Below the pieces are notes generated by a model. The model saw only the letters and a list, made by a program, of their open reading frames with translations. It searched no databases and was not told where the DNA came from. Made by a program: the position numbers and the translations under genes. This document shows positions 44,079 through 53,223 of a stretch of DNA of 64,000 bases, one piece after another. Position 1 is the first letter of the stretch; every line of letters begins with the position of its first letter. The DNA is from Bradyrhizobium tropiciagri (GTDB taxonomy: Bacteria > Pseudomonadota > Alphaproteobacteria > Rhizobiales > Xanthobacteraceae), in contig NZ_JAFCKH010000012.1 in NCBI RefSeq assembly GCF_018130505.1, forward strand, positions 1-64,000, given 5' to 3'.

Positions 44079-45461
44079 TTACTGTCCCCGGAGCCGGTCC
44101 AGCACCTCTGATGTGGCAAATCCGTCCGCCGGCGCCCCGATCGAGGCCTGGAAGCCGCGCAGGGCCTCGCGGGTCTGGCCGCCGAACTGGCCGTCCGGCG
44201 TACCCTTGTAGAAGCCGCGCTGGGCCAGCAGCTGCTGCAGTTCCAGCCGCTCGGCCCGCGACAGCACCCGTTCCTGGCGCGGCCAGGGCTGCACCAAGGG
44301 CGGTCCGCCGCGCAGGCGGTCGGCGAAATGACCGATCGCGAGCGCATAGGCCTCGGCGGGGTTGTACTTCATGATCACCCGGAAATTCTGCAGCATCAGG
44401 AAACCCGGCCCCTCGGCGCCGGCGGGCGCCAGCAGGTAGGCCTTCTCGCCGGGATGCGGATACGGCTGGCCGTTGGCGCGCTTCAGGCCGAGCTGCTCCC
44501 ATTGCGACAGCGGCATCGCCTTGGCGCGGTCGGCCAGCATGTAGTTGAAGCCCTTCGGCAGCACGACCTCATAGCCCCAGCTGGCGCCGCTCTGCCAACC
44601 GTCCTTCTTCAGATTGTTGGCGGTCGAGGCGATCAAATCACCGGGATCGTCGACGACGTCGCGGCGCCCGTCGCCATCGCTGTCGACGGCATAGCGCTTG
44701 AACGCGGTCGGCATGAACTGGGTCGGGCCGAAGGCGCCGGCCCAGGAGCCGCGCATCTGCTCGGGCTTGAGGTCGCCGCGGTTGAGAATCTCCAGCGCCG
44801 ACAGGAACTCGTCCTTGAAATAGGCCTGGCGGCGGCCGATGCAGGCCAGCGTCGCGGTCGACTGCACCACGCTGCGGTCGCCCATCTGGGTCGAGTAGTT
44901 CGACTCGATGCCCCAGATCGACGCGATGATGTAGCGGTCGACGCCATAGGCCTTCTCGGTGGCGTCGAACTGCGGCTTGTACTTGGCGAGGATCTCGCGG
45001 CCCTTGGCGAGCCGGTTGTCGTTCACGAGGATGTCGAGATAGTCCCAGATCGCCTTGGTGAACTCCGGCTGCGAATCGAGGAGATCCATGATGCGCAGGT
45101 CGGGCTCGAGCCCGGCGGTGAAGCGCTCGAAATTCTCCCGCGTGATGTTGCGCCGTGCGGCATCCGGCCACATCGCGGCGACGCAGTTCTGAAAGTTCGC
45201 GGCGGCCTCGCGGATCGCGGCCGCGGTCATCAGCGGATGACCGGAGGCGCCGTCCTCGCCGCTCCAGGGCGGCGGCGCTCCATTCTGTCCGGTCGCGGCC
45301 TGCGGCGGCGCGTTCGATCCTGAAAAGATGCTGTCGATCAGGCCGGTCAGCCCGTTGCCCGCGGATTGGGCCGAGGCGGCTGCCGGTAACAGCAGCGGCA
45401 GCGCGATCAGGATCGCGCCGACACGGCTGGTCCTCGATGTTCCCGTCGAGCGCATTGTCAT
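44079..45461 (-). CDS. Lytic murein transglycosylase (MltB family)
   Basis: This 460-residue periplasmic enzyme has a signal peptide of about 31 residues and an SLT/MltB catalytic domain (about 85-375) with the acid Glu186 in IWGIESNYS. WAGAFGPTQFMPTAFKRYAV, typical of MltB, follows. A C-terminal peptidoglycan-binding domain (about 395-458) ends in RGFQASIGAPADGFAT. It cleaves the glycan strand to 1,6-anhydromuramic products for wall remodelling. The gene is followed by the degenerate SGNH gene on the same strand. Confidence 0.93.
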   Translation of the reverse strand: MTMRSTGTSRTSRVGAILIALPLLLPAAASAQSAGNGLTGLIDSIFSGSNAPPQAATGQNGAPPPWSGEDGASGHPLMTAAAIREAAANFQNCVAAMWPDAARRNITRENFERFTAGLEPDLRIMDLLDSQPEFTKAIWDYLDILVNDNRLAKGREILAKYKPQFDATEKAYGVDRYIIASIWGIESNYSTQMGDRSVVQSTATLACIGRRQAYFKDEFLSALEILNRGDLKPEQMRGSWAGAFGPTQFMPTAFKRYAVDSDGDGRRDVVDDPGDLIASTANNLKKDGWQSGASWGYEVVLPKGFNYMLADRAKAMPLSQWEQLGLKRANGQPYPHPGEKAYLLAPAGAEGPGFLMLQNFRVIMKYNPAEAYALAIGHFADRLRGGPPLVQPWPRQERVLSRAERLELQQLLAQRGFYKGTPDGQFGGQTREALRGFQASIGAPADGFATSEVLDRLRGQ

Positions 45462-45716
45462 CTGCCTGCCAAAAAACTGCCGTTTCAGAAGGCCCGGCTA
45501 CGGTTTCCAACAGCTTAACATGGGCGAGATTTTGTTGCCGGGCGCGGTTTGGCCGAAAGCAGCGGTGAAAAGATGCCGCACCACACATCCGCCTTTGTTA
45601 GCGGCTGCAAACCGGGTAGCGTTTTCGAGCGAAGTGGCTGTCCGGTTCGCTTCAAGGAAACGCGTCAGAGTTAAAGAGTTCGCGCAATCCCAACCGTTGC
45701 AAGGCTTCCGATCTCC

Positions 45717-46592
45717 ATGAAAATCCGCAAAGCCGTCTTCCCCGTCGCCGGTCTCGGCACCCGCGTGCTGCCCGCCACCAAGGCCATGCCGAAGGAAATG
45801 CTGACCATCGTCGACAAGCCCCTGATCCAGTACGTGGTCGACGAAGCGCGGGAAGCCGGCATCGAGCACTTCGTGTTCGTCACCGGCCGCAACAAGGGCG
45901 TGATCGAGGATCACTTCGACCGCATGTTCGAGCTCGACACCACGCTCGCCGCGCGCGGCAAGAAGGCCGAGCAGGACATCCTGGCGCAGAGCCAGCCCGA
46001 AGCCGGCGCGATGAGCTTTACGCGGCAGCAGGCGCCGCTGGGTCTCGGCCATGCCGTGTGGTGCGCGCGCGACATCGTCGGCAATGAGCCGTTCGCGGTG
46101 GTGCTGCCGGACGAGCTGGTGCTGAACACGCCGGGCTGCCTGAAGCAGATGATCGAGGCGGCCAGCCAGCTCGGCGACAAGGCGAACGTGCTCGCGGTCG
46201 AGGCGGTGCCCGACCATCTCACCCATCAATACGGCATCTGCGGCGTCGGCAAGCGCAACGGCAAGATGTTCGAGGTCGACGGCATGGTGGAGAAGCCGCC
46301 GAAGGGCACCGCGCCCTCGAATCTCTCGATCACCGGCCGCTACATCCTGCAGCCGGAGATCTTCAAGATCCTGGAAACCCAGGAGCGCGGCGCCGGCGGC
46401 GAGATCCAGCTCACCGACGCGATGATCGGGCTCGCCAAGTCGCAGAAATTCTACGGCGTCGAGTTCGAGGGTGAGCGCCACGATTGCGGCTCGAAAGCCG
46501 GCTTCCTGCGCGCCAACATCGCCTACGGCCTCAAGCGCCCCGAACTGCGCGACGGGCTGATCGCCGAGATGAAGAAGTATCTGGGGGAGTAG
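45717..46592 (+). CDS. galU: UTP-glucose-1-phosphate uridylyltransferase
   Basis: This 291-residue nucleotidyltransferase has N-terminal KAVFPVAGLGTRVLPATKAM (nucleotide and Mg site), MLTIVDKPLIQYVVDEA, and the GalU block EIQLTDAMIGLAKSQKFYGV. It forms UDP-glucose from glucose-1-phosphate and UTP, needed for exopolysaccharide, cyclic glucans and LPS. The length is standard. It is monocistronic; the 255 nt upstream show no promoter or operator I can name, and a MITE-like repeat lies after it. Confidence 0.96.
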   Translation: MKIRKAVFPVAGLGTRVLPATKAMPKEMLTIVDKPLIQYVVDEAREAGIEHFVFVTGRNKGVIEDHFDRMFELDTTLAARGKKAEQDILAQSQPEAGAMSFTRQQAPLGLGHAVWCARDIVGNEPFAVVLPDELVLNTPGCLKQMIEAASQLGDKANVLAVEAVPDHLTHQYGICGVGKRNGKMFEVDGMVEKPPKGTAPSNLSITGRYILQPEIFKILETQERGAGGEIQLTDAMIGLAKSQKFYGVEFEGERHDCGSKAGFLRANIAYGLKRPELRDGLIAEMKKYLGE

Positions 46593-46661
46593 TTCTCTCG
46601 CAGCGGTCATTGCGAGGAAGCCCGCGACAAAATTGCGAAGCAGTCGCGCAACAAACTCAGT

Positions 46662-46783
46662 GTCGTCCCGGCGAAAGCCGGGACCCATAACCACCGATGT
46701 TTGTTGTTGTGCAACGCTGGGGCCACAGCCTGCTTCAACGACACGCTGCTGTGGTTATGGGTCCCGGCTTTCGCCGGGACGAC
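46662..46783. repeat. MITE-like inverted repeat, family B (perfect arms)
   Basis: A 122-bp element whose terminal arms (46662-46694 and 46751-46783) are perfect 33-bp reverse complements: GTCGTCCCGGCGAAAGCCGG at one end and its mirror at the other. The 56-bp centre contains CCACAGCCTGCTTCAA as in the copy at 35569. Such arms recall a miniature transposable element, although no target-site duplication is obvious. Confidence 0.88.
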
Positions 46784-46840
46784 GGGGTGAGAGCGGCGCG
46801 AAAGCCTCTCGCCACCCGAGCAATCTACGACGCCAGCCGC

Positions 46841-47032
46841 TCACGCCGCGCTTCTGTGCTCTTCCGTCGATCGCTGTTGCTCGGCCTTCCAGGCGTCGAG
46901 GTCACCGGGAAGCAGCTCCGGTTCGTACTCGGCGGTCTTCCTTGGGCCGCCGAAGACCATCCCGACGAACCCGACAACCACAAGACATGCTCCGGCCACG
47001 ATCAGCCAGTGCGGCAATTCCAGCAATGGCAT
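46841..47032 (-). CDS. Small membrane protein (63 aa)
   Basis: This 63-residue protein has one transmembrane helix (about residues 8-28, LIVAGACLVVVGFVGMVFGG) preceded by MPLLELPHW and followed by a charged cytoplasmic tail ending STEEHRSAA. No family is recognised. GCAAT-GGCGACAC sequences nearby show no strong ribosome site, but the hydrophobic N-terminus and charged tail look like a real small inner-membrane protein. It sits between galU and a diguanylate cyclase. Confidence 0.5.
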   Translation of the reverse strand: MPLLELPHWLIVAGACLVVVGFVGMVFGGPRKTAEYEPELLPGDLDAWKAEQQRSTEEHRSAA

Positions 47033-47168
47033 GGCGACACCTCGCTGCCGTTGATGAATACACGCCCACGGGTATCAGCCTACACCCTGCCGGCTGCCTA
47101 CCGCTATACCCCCAGGATGGTTAACCCCGGTGCCGGCTACCTTGGGACGAGGGGCGTGCGCGAGGCTT

Positions 47169-48686
47169 TTACGCCACCAGCGCGATCTTTTGCGGGCTCG
47201 CCAGCACCGACTGGTTGCGGCCGTTGGCCTTGGCGGCGTAGAGCGCCTTGTCGGCGGCCTCGACCAGGTTGGACCATTGCTGGCCGGCGGCCGGCTTGAT
47301 GCTGGCGACGCCGACGCTCACCGTCGTGATCAGCTCGCCCTCGCACCACTGCTCGACCTTGAGACGGATGGTCTCGGCGACGTTGAAGGCCTCGATCGGG
47401 CTGGCACCGGGCAGCAGCACCGCGAATTCCTCGCCGCCGAACCGTGCGGCGCAGTCGCCGGCGCGGCGTACCGCGTCCGAGATGCAGATCGCGATCCCGA
47501 CCAGCACCTGGTCGCCGGCCTGGTGGCCGAAGGTGTCGTTGTAGGCCTTGAAGTGATCGGCATCGATCATCAGCAGCCCGACCGGCTGGCCTTGCCGCGC
47601 CGCGCGCCGCCATTCGAGCTCGATCTCGGCATCGAACTTGCGCCGGTTGCGCAGGCCGGTGAGGGCGTCGGTCGTCGCCATCTCCTCGAGCTTGTCCTCG
47701 GCGTCGGCGCGGCGGCCGATCTCGCGGGCGAGCACCAGCGTGGTGGAGAGCACGAACATGATCAGCGCCGCCATGATGGCGCCGATCCGCATTACCTCGG
47801 TGCGCCACAGGTTGAACACGCTCTCGAGCGGCTTGCCGACCACGACATAGAGCGGGCTGGCGCTGTTGCGCCTGACATAGAGCCGCGGCGTCGCGTCCAC
47901 CGGTCCCTTGCCGGCAAAGGCGCCGCCTTCCTTCAAATTGTCCGACTTCCAGTCCAGCTGCTGGGCGAGGTTGCGGCCGATCACGTCGAGATCGAACGGC
48001 GTGCGCATGATGATGGTGCGGTCGCTGCGCAGCACGGTGATGGTGTCGCCGGGCGCGAGCTTCAGCCTGCCGAACAGGTCGTGGAAATAGCTGAAGCGGA
48101 TCGAGCCGACCACGACGCCGAGGAAGCGGCCGTCCTCGCCGGTGATGCGCCGGCTCAGCACGATGGCGTAGGCGCCGCGATGCAGCATCGGCCGGCTGAT
48201 GAACAGCCCGGTGTCGGGATGGTCGCGGTGAACCGTGAAATACTCCTCGTCGCCGCGGTTCTCCGGCCGCGGATCGAGGCTCGCGGCGTCGATCGAGAGG
48301 TTGCCGGCCGGGTCGAACACCTGGATCGCGCCGAAATGCTTGGCGGTCGCGGCGTGATCGAACAGGATCAGGTGGCGGAGCTCCTTGCTGACGTCGCGGA
48401 TCGCCGGCATCTCCAGATTGCTGGCGACCGCGCGCAGCGACAGGTCATAGAGCTCGATGTTGCGGCTGATGTCGGCGTCGATGCCCGCGGCGAGGTTCTC
48501 CAGCGTCTGGCGGGCGATCTCTTCTTCGCCGCGGCGCATGTCGAGCATCACGCTGGCGCAGATCGCCGAGAAGCCGATGACGGTTGCGACCGACGAGATG
48601 ATCAGCAGTTTCGCCGATATCCGCCAGCGCCGCCTTGCCTCTTTTCCCCGTTGAAATGGCATTTCCCGCTCCAGAGCGCCCGTCAT
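47169..48686 (-). CDS. Membrane diguanylate cyclase with periplasmic sensor
   Basis: This 505-residue protein has an N-terminal transmembrane helix (about 26-48), a large periplasmic PDC/Cache-type sensor (about 50-290), a second helix (about 300-318) and a GGDEF domain (about 335-495). The active-site motif is intact as FGGEEF, and an inhibitory I-site RxxD (RAGD) lies five residues before it, so it should make cyclic di-GMP with product feedback. The neighbouring gene encodes a GGDEF-EAL protein, suggesting local control of c-di-GMP. Confidence 0.92.
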   Translation of the reverse strand: MTGALEREMPFQRGKEARRRWRISAKLLIISSVATVIGFSAICASVMLDMRRGEEEIARQTLENLAAGIDADISRNIELYDLSLRAVASNLEMPAIRDVSKELRHLILFDHAATAKHFGAIQVFDPAGNLSIDAASLDPRPENRGDEEYFTVHRDHPDTGLFISRPMLHRGAYAIVLSRRITGEDGRFLGVVVGSIRFSYFHDLFGRLKLAPGDTITVLRSDRTIIMRTPFDLDVIGRNLAQQLDWKSDNLKEGGAFAGKGPVDATPRLYVRRNSASPLYVVVGKPLESVFNLWRTEVMRIGAIMAALIMFVLSTTLVLAREIGRRADAEDKLEEMATTDALTGLRNRRKFDAEIELEWRRAARQGQPVGLLMIDADHFKAYNDTFGHQAGDQVLVGIAICISDAVRRAGDCAARFGGEEFAVLLPGASPIEAFNVAETIRLKVEQWCEGELITTVSVGVASIKPAAGQQWSNLVEAADKALYAAKANGRNQSVLASPQKIALVA

Positions 48687-48785
48687 GCATCGGGAAACGT
48701 TGTTGTCGCCTTAAGTGGCGACAGCGGCCGCCGAATGGGTTAACGGGTGGTTGCCGGGAACGTAAATCTTGTCACCGAGGGCCTT

Positions 48786-49064
48786 GTGAACGACTACGAC
48801 GCGCTGCGCGATTATCTGAAGAAGCAGCACCTGCCCGAATTCGTGCTGACCTTCGACGAGATCGAGACGATCATCGATGCGGCGCTGCCGCGCGCCGCGC
48901 ACCGGGCGTCGTGGTGGGAAACGCTGCGCAGCCCGCAGGAGAAGATGCCGCAGCGCGAAGCCTGCCTCGACGGCGGCTACATCGCCACCCGCCAGGCCGA
49001 CGGGAAGAGCGTGAAGTTCAAGAAGATGCCCAACCGTCGTCCCGGCGCAGGCCGGGACCCATAA
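48786..49064 (+). CDS. DUF7662-like small protein, C-terminus encoded by a repeat
   Basis: This protein (92 residues from the GTG at 48786) begins NDYDALRDYLKKQHLPEFVL. The conserved pattern EFVLTFDEIETIIDAALPR, a WWET tryptophan pair and a terminal GYIATRQADGKSVKFKK matches a widespread small family of unknown function. Its last codons RRPGAGRDP and the stop codon are contributed by the family B repeat that starts at 49036. A start at an upstream ATG (48747) would add 13 residues. Confidence 0.7.
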   Translation: MNDYDALRDYLKKQHLPEFVLTFDEIETIIDAALPRAAHRASWWETLRSPQEKMPQREACLDGGYIATRQADGKSVKFKKMPNRRPGAGRDP

Positions 49065-49153
49065 CCACAGGGCATTGTTGTAGCGAAGGCAACCCGCCCC
49101 AGCGCGTCACGGACGGGCCTCGGCGTATGGGTCCCGGCCTTCGCCGGGACGAC
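49036..49153. repeat. MITE-like inverted repeat, family B, overlapping a gene end
   Basis: A 118-bp copy with ends GTCGTCCCGGCGCAGGCCGG and GGTCCCGGCCTTCGCCGGGA. The left 29 nt form the 3' end of the small gene at 48786-49064, including its TAA, so it may have replaced the original C-terminus. The right end is 6 nt from the stop of the EAL-domain gene on the other strand. Confidence 0.85.
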
Positions 49154-49158
49154 AAGAG

Positions 49159-52044
49159 TTAGCTCGCAGCCTCGAGCCGTTCCTCGGTGAGCAGCCGCGT
49201 CGCGGCGTCGGCGTCCATCGGCTCGCCGAAGGCGAAGCCCTGCGCGTATTCGCAGCCGAGCTGGTAGAGCTCGACGGCATCCGAATCCGTCTCGGCGCCT
49301 TCGGCCACCACTTCCATGCCGAGATCGTGGGCCAGCGCGATGATCGATTTCAGGATCACCGGACGGGTGCCGCGGCTGGTGGTGCGGACGAACGACTGGT
49401 CGATCTTGATGGTGTCGAACGGGAAGCGCTGCAGATAGGACAGCGAGGAATGGCCGGTGCCGAAATCGTCGAGCGACAGCCCGGTGCCGAGCTCGCGGAT
49501 CCGCGCCAGCATCTGCGCGGCGTGCTCCGGGTTCTCCATCACCAGCGATTCGGTCAGCTCGAGCTTGAGCGTGCCGCGCGCCACCGACGAGCGTGACAGC
49601 ACGGTGCGGATATCGTGGATCAGATCGTGGCGCAGCAGTTGCCGCGAGGAGACGTTGACCGAGGCGAAGATCGGATCGCGGGCGCGCATCGCGCGCTGCC
49701 ACACCGCAAGCTGGCGCGCGGTCTGGTCCATCACGAACATGCCGAGATCGACGATCAGGCCGGTCTCCTCGGCGACGTTGATGAACTCCGACGGCGACAT
49801 CCGGCCGAGCTTGGGATGGTCCCAGCGCGCCAGCGCCTCGAAGCCGGCGATCGCGCGATCCTCGAGCCGCACGATCGGCTGGTACAGGATGGTGATCTCC
49901 TGGCGCTCGATGGCGCGCCGCAGGTCGCTCTCCAGCGTCAGGCGGTCGGTCTTGCGCGCCCGCATCGCCGGCTTGTAGACGTCGATGCGGTCGCCGCCGA
50001 TCCGCTTGGAGTGATACATCGCAAGCTCGGCGTCCTTGATGATCTCGTCCGTGATCGGCGACTGCGGATCGGACAGCGCGAGGCCGATCGAGGCGGTCAG
50101 GAAGATCTCGCGGTCGTTGAACGCGATCGGCGCGCGGATGGTCTTGCGGATGGTCTCGGCGAAATTGGTGATCCGCGCCGGGTCCTGCTCGGACAACAGG
50201 ATCAGGCCGAACTGGTCGCCGGCCATCCGCGCCAGCGTGTCCTGCGGCTTGAGGATCCGGGTCAGCCGCCGCGCCAGCGTCAGCAGGATGGAATCGCCGA
50301 CCGCGATGCCGACGGAATCGTTGACCTGCTTGAAGCGGTCGAGGTCGATCACCATCAAGGTCGGCCGCAGGTTCGGCACCGTCTTGGCGAGGTTCGCCAC
50401 CGCGCTGAGGCGGTCCATGAACAGCTTGCGGTTGGGCAGGCCGGTCAGGTTGTCGTGCACGGAGTCGTGCAGCATCCGCTCTTCGGAGTTCTTGAACTCG
50501 GTGACGTCGGTCAGCGTGCCGACCACGCGCGAGACCTCGCCGTCGGAGCCGACCACCGGCCGCGCCTTCAGCGCGAACCACATGAAGTGGCCGTCCGGCG
50601 TGCGCAGGCGGAAATCCTGCACCAGGCGGCCGCGACGCTGATCGAGCACGCTGTCGAGCGCGGCGCGGAAGCGGTCCTGGTCGAGCGGGTGCAGCACCTC
50701 GAGCCATTTCGCGGCCGGGCCTTCCAGCGTGCCGCGCTTCAGCCCGAGCAGCGCCTCGGTCTCGGGGCTGGTGAACACCTTGTCGGCGGAGACGTCCCAG
50801 TCCCAGATCAGATCGCCCGAGCCGGTCAGCGCCAGCGCGCGGCGCTCGACATCGGAGACGATGCCGGTGGTGGCGCCGCCGCCGGCGAAGGCGTGCTGCA
50901 TCACCGTGAAGCCGATCAGCATCACGATCAGCACGAGGCCGCCGAGCAGGGCCGGGCCGACGATGTCGTTGGTGACCGAGCCCGCCACCGTCATGCCGGC
51001 CGCGATCACCCAGACCACCAGCAGGAACCAGGTCGGGATCAAAAGTACCGCACGGTCGAAGCCGTGGGTCGAGAGGTAGACGATCAGCGCGAAGCCGGCG
51101 AAGGCGATCATCACCAGCGACATCCGCGCGATGCCGGAGGCGACCGCCGGATCGAACAGCGCCAGCGCCACCAGCGCGCCGAGGAACACCAGCCAGCCGA
51201 GCGTGATGTGCGAATAGCGCACATGCCAGCGGCTTAGATTCAGGTAAGCGAACAGGAACACCAGCAATGTCGCCGCGAGGATCGCCTCGCCCGCCGCGCG
51301 CCAGACGCGCTCGGCGTTGTTCGACATGTCGAGCACCTTGCCCCAGAAGCCGAAATCGACGCCGATATAAACCAGCACCGCCCAGGCCAGCGCCGCGGCG
51401 GCCGGGAACATGATGCTGCCCTTCACCACAAACAAAATCGTGAGCACCAGAGCGAGCAGACCGGATATGCCGATCACGATGCCCTGGTAGAGCGTGAACG
51501 AGTTGACCTTGTCCTTGTAGGCCTCGGGTTCCCACAGATAGAGCTGCGGCAGCTTGTCGGTGCGCAGTTCCGCGACATAGGTGACGACGGCGCCGGGATC
51601 GAGCGTGATGCGGAACACGTCGGCGGTCGGGCTCTCCTGCCGCTCGGGGCGGTCGCCGACCGACGGCGTGATGGTCGCGATGCGCGACAGGCCGAGGTCG
51701 GGCCACAGCAGGCCCGACGACACGATGCGATAATGCGGTGCAACGATCAGGCGGTCGAGCTGGTCGTCGGTGTTGTTCGCGAGTGCGAACACCACCCAGT
51801 TCTGGCCGCCTTCGCGGGCGCGAACCTCGATGCGGCGCACGATGCCGTCGGTACCGGGCGCGGTGGAGACCTGGATGCGGTCGGCTTCACTGCGCTGATG
51901 GTCGAGGACCGCGGTGAGGTCGATCGCTGGCGCATCACTGCGGACGCTGACGGCGTCGATCGCATACGCCTTTGGCGTAGCGGCAAACATCATGAAGCCC
52001 AGCGCGAGCAGCGCAAGGCACCTGATCAGACGCAATGTCAGTAC
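49159..52044 (-). CDS. Membrane GGDEF-EAL protein, probable c-di-GMP phosphodiesterase
   Basis: This 961-residue protein has, in order: a signal peptide, a periplasmic beta-rich domain, seven transmembrane helices (7TMR-DISM-like, about 175-400), a PAS domain, a GGDEF domain and a C-terminal EAL domain. The GGDEF motif is degenerate (AGDQF), so cyclase activity is doubtful. The EAL site is intact (EALARWDHP, VNVSSRQL, ELTES, DDFGTG, IKID, AEGAE), so it should hydrolyse c-di-GMP. GTG at 52044 is chosen, as it starts a signal peptide; a TTG at 52182 would overlap the next gene. Confidence 0.9.
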   Translation of the reverse strand, partial: VLTLRLIRCLALLALGFMMFAATPKAYAIDAVSVRSDAPAIDLTAVLDHQRSEADRIQVSTAPGTDGIVRRIEVRAREGGQNWVVFALANNTDDQLDRLIVAPHYRIVSSGLLWPDLGLSRIATITPSVGDRPERQESPTADVFRITLDPGAVVTYVAELRTDKLPQLYLWEPEAYKDKVNSFTLYQGIVIGISGLLALVLTILFVVKGSIMFPAAAALAWAVLVYIGVDFGFWGKVLDMSNNAERVWRAAGEAILAATLLVFLFAYLNLSRWHVRYSHITLGWLVFLGALVALALFDPAVASGIARMSLVMIAFAGFALIVYLSTHGFDRAVLLIPTWFLLVVWVIAAGMTVAGSVTNDIVGPALLGGLVLIVMLIGFTVMQHAFAGGGATTGIVSDVERRALALTGSGDLIWDWDVSADKVFTSPETEALLGLKRGTLEGPAAKWLEVLHPLDQDRFRAALDSVLDQRRGRLVQDFRLRTPDGHFMWFALKARPVVGSDGEVSRVVGTLTDVTEFKNSEERMLHDSVHDNLTGLPNRKLFMDRLSAVANLAKTVPNLRPTLMVIDLDRFKQVNDSVGIAVGDSILLTLARRLTRILKPQDTLARMAGDQFGLILLSEQDPARITNFAETIRKTIRAPIAFNDREIFLTASIGLALSDPQSPITDEIIKDAELAMYHSKRIGGDRIDVYKPAMRARKTDRLTLESDLRRAIERQEITILYQPIVRLEDRAIAGFEALARWDHPKLGRMSPSEFINVAEETGLIVDLGMFVMDQTARQLAVWQRAMRARDPIFASVNVSSRQLLRHDLIHDIRTVLSRSSVARGTLKLELTESLVMENPEHAAQMLARIRELGTGLSLDDFGTGHSSLSYLQRFPFDTIKIDQSFVRTTSRGTRPVILKSIIALAHDLGMEVVAEGAETDSDAVELYQLGCEYAQGFAFGEPMDADAATRLLTEERLEAAS

Positions 52045-52156
52045 TCCGCGATCGACAAACTGCCCGCGCCTTGCGAGCGGCTCGGTGGTGGCGCGATAAA
52101 TGACACGAAAGCGAAGGGAATCAAAGGGTTTCCGCCCCTCGCTCCCGTGTTCATCG

Positions 52157-53155
52157 TTAAACCGCCAACACAATTTTGCCAATATGTTCGCTGGTCTCCA
52201 TGCGGCGGTGCGCGTCGGCGGCCTTTTCCAGCGGGAATGTGCTGTCCATCAGCGGTTTGACGCGGCCCTCGCGCAGCAAGGGCAGCACTTTGGCCTCGAT
52301 CGCGGCGACCATCGCCGCCTTGTCCGCATTACTACGGGGACGCAGGGTCGAGCCGGTGTGATGCAGCCGCTTCGTCATCAGCTTGGCGAAATTGGCCGAT
52401 GCCTTCGGTGTTCCCGACAGGAACGCGATCTGCACGATGCGGCCCTCGACGGCGGCGGCATCGTAGTTCCGGTCGATGTAGTCGCCGCCGACCATGTCAA
52501 GGATGACGTTGGCGCCGGCACCGCCGGTGATCGTCTTCACCTTCTCGACGAAGTCTTCGGTCTTGTAGTTGATCGCGTGATCGGCGCCGAGCTTGAGGCA
52601 GGCATCCGCCTTGTCCTGTCCGCCGACGGTGACGATCACCTTGCTGCCGAACGCCTTTGCAAGCTGGATCGCCATCGTGCCGATGCCCGACGAGCCGCCG
52701 TGGATCAGCAGCGTCTCGCCGGCCTGCAGCGCGCCGCGCTCGAACACGTTGTGCCACACCGTCATCAGCGTTTCCGGAATCGCGCCGGCTTCCTGCATCG
52801 ATAGTGACGGCGGCACCGTCATCGCCTGCGCGTCCTGCGCGATGCAATATTGCGCGTAGCCGCCGCCGGCGACCAGCGACATCACCTTGTCGCCGATCTT
52901 GTGCTTGGCGCCTTCGCCGAGCGCGACGACTTCGCCCGCGATCTCGAGGCCGGGCAGGTCGCTCGCGCCGGGCGGCGGCGGATAGGAACCGGAGCGCTGC
53001 GCGACGTCGGGACGGTTCACGCCGGCGGCCGCGACCTTGACCAGGATCTCGCCCGCCTTCGGCACCGGCAGCGCGCGGGTCTCAGGTACCAGCACCTCGG
53101 GGCCGCCCGGCTTGCTGATGGCGACGACGGTCATTTGCGCGGGCAGGTTTGGCAT
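52157..53155 (-). CDS. NAD(P)H-quinone oxidoreductase (PIG3-type, zinc-free MDR)
   Basis: This 332-residue medium-chain reductase has the NADPH motif GGSSGIGTMAIQLAKAFG (about residues 147-164), the N-terminal ILVKVAAAGVNRPDVAQRSG, and HTGSTLRPRS near the C-terminus, typical of PIG3-like quinone reductases. It lacks catalytic zinc ligands. It should reduce quinones by one or two electrons with NADPH in oxidative stress. The AAGGA site seven bases before the ATG at 53155 supports that start. It lies 68 nt downstream of metG. Confidence 0.92.
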   Translation of the reverse strand: MPNLPAQMTVVAISKPGGPEVLVPETRALPVPKAGEILVKVAAAGVNRPDVAQRSGSYPPPPGASDLPGLEIAGEVVALGEGAKHKIGDKVMSLVAGGGYAQYCIAQDAQAMTVPPSLSMQEAGAIPETLMTVWHNVFERGALQAGETLLIHGGSSGIGTMAIQLAKAFGSKVIVTVGGQDKADACLKLGADHAINYKTEDFVEKVKTITGGAGANVILDMVGGDYIDRNYDAAAVEGRIVQIAFLSGTPKASANFAKLMTKRLHHTGSTLRPRSNADKAAMVAAIEAKVLPLLREGRVKPLMDSTFPLEKAADAHRRMETSEHIGKIVLAV

Positions 53156-53223
53156 GGTGCGTCCTTGGTCAGAGTAGGGTTCGGCGGATGGCATAGCGCC
53201 TTTCCCGCCGAACTGAAACGCCG

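Noticed and set aside
43798-44502. Extension of the SGNH-family protein by about 235 codons upstream
   Set aside because: It would read through the whole lytic transglycosylase end and a palindromic repeat, and it has no ribosome site. The ATG at 43797 directly starts a signal sequence.
52045-52182. TTG start for the GGDEF-EAL protein overlapping the quinone oxidoreductase gene
   Set aside because: It would add 46 non-hydrophobic residues ahead of a good signal peptide and overlap the upstream gene end. GTG at 52044 explains the export signal.
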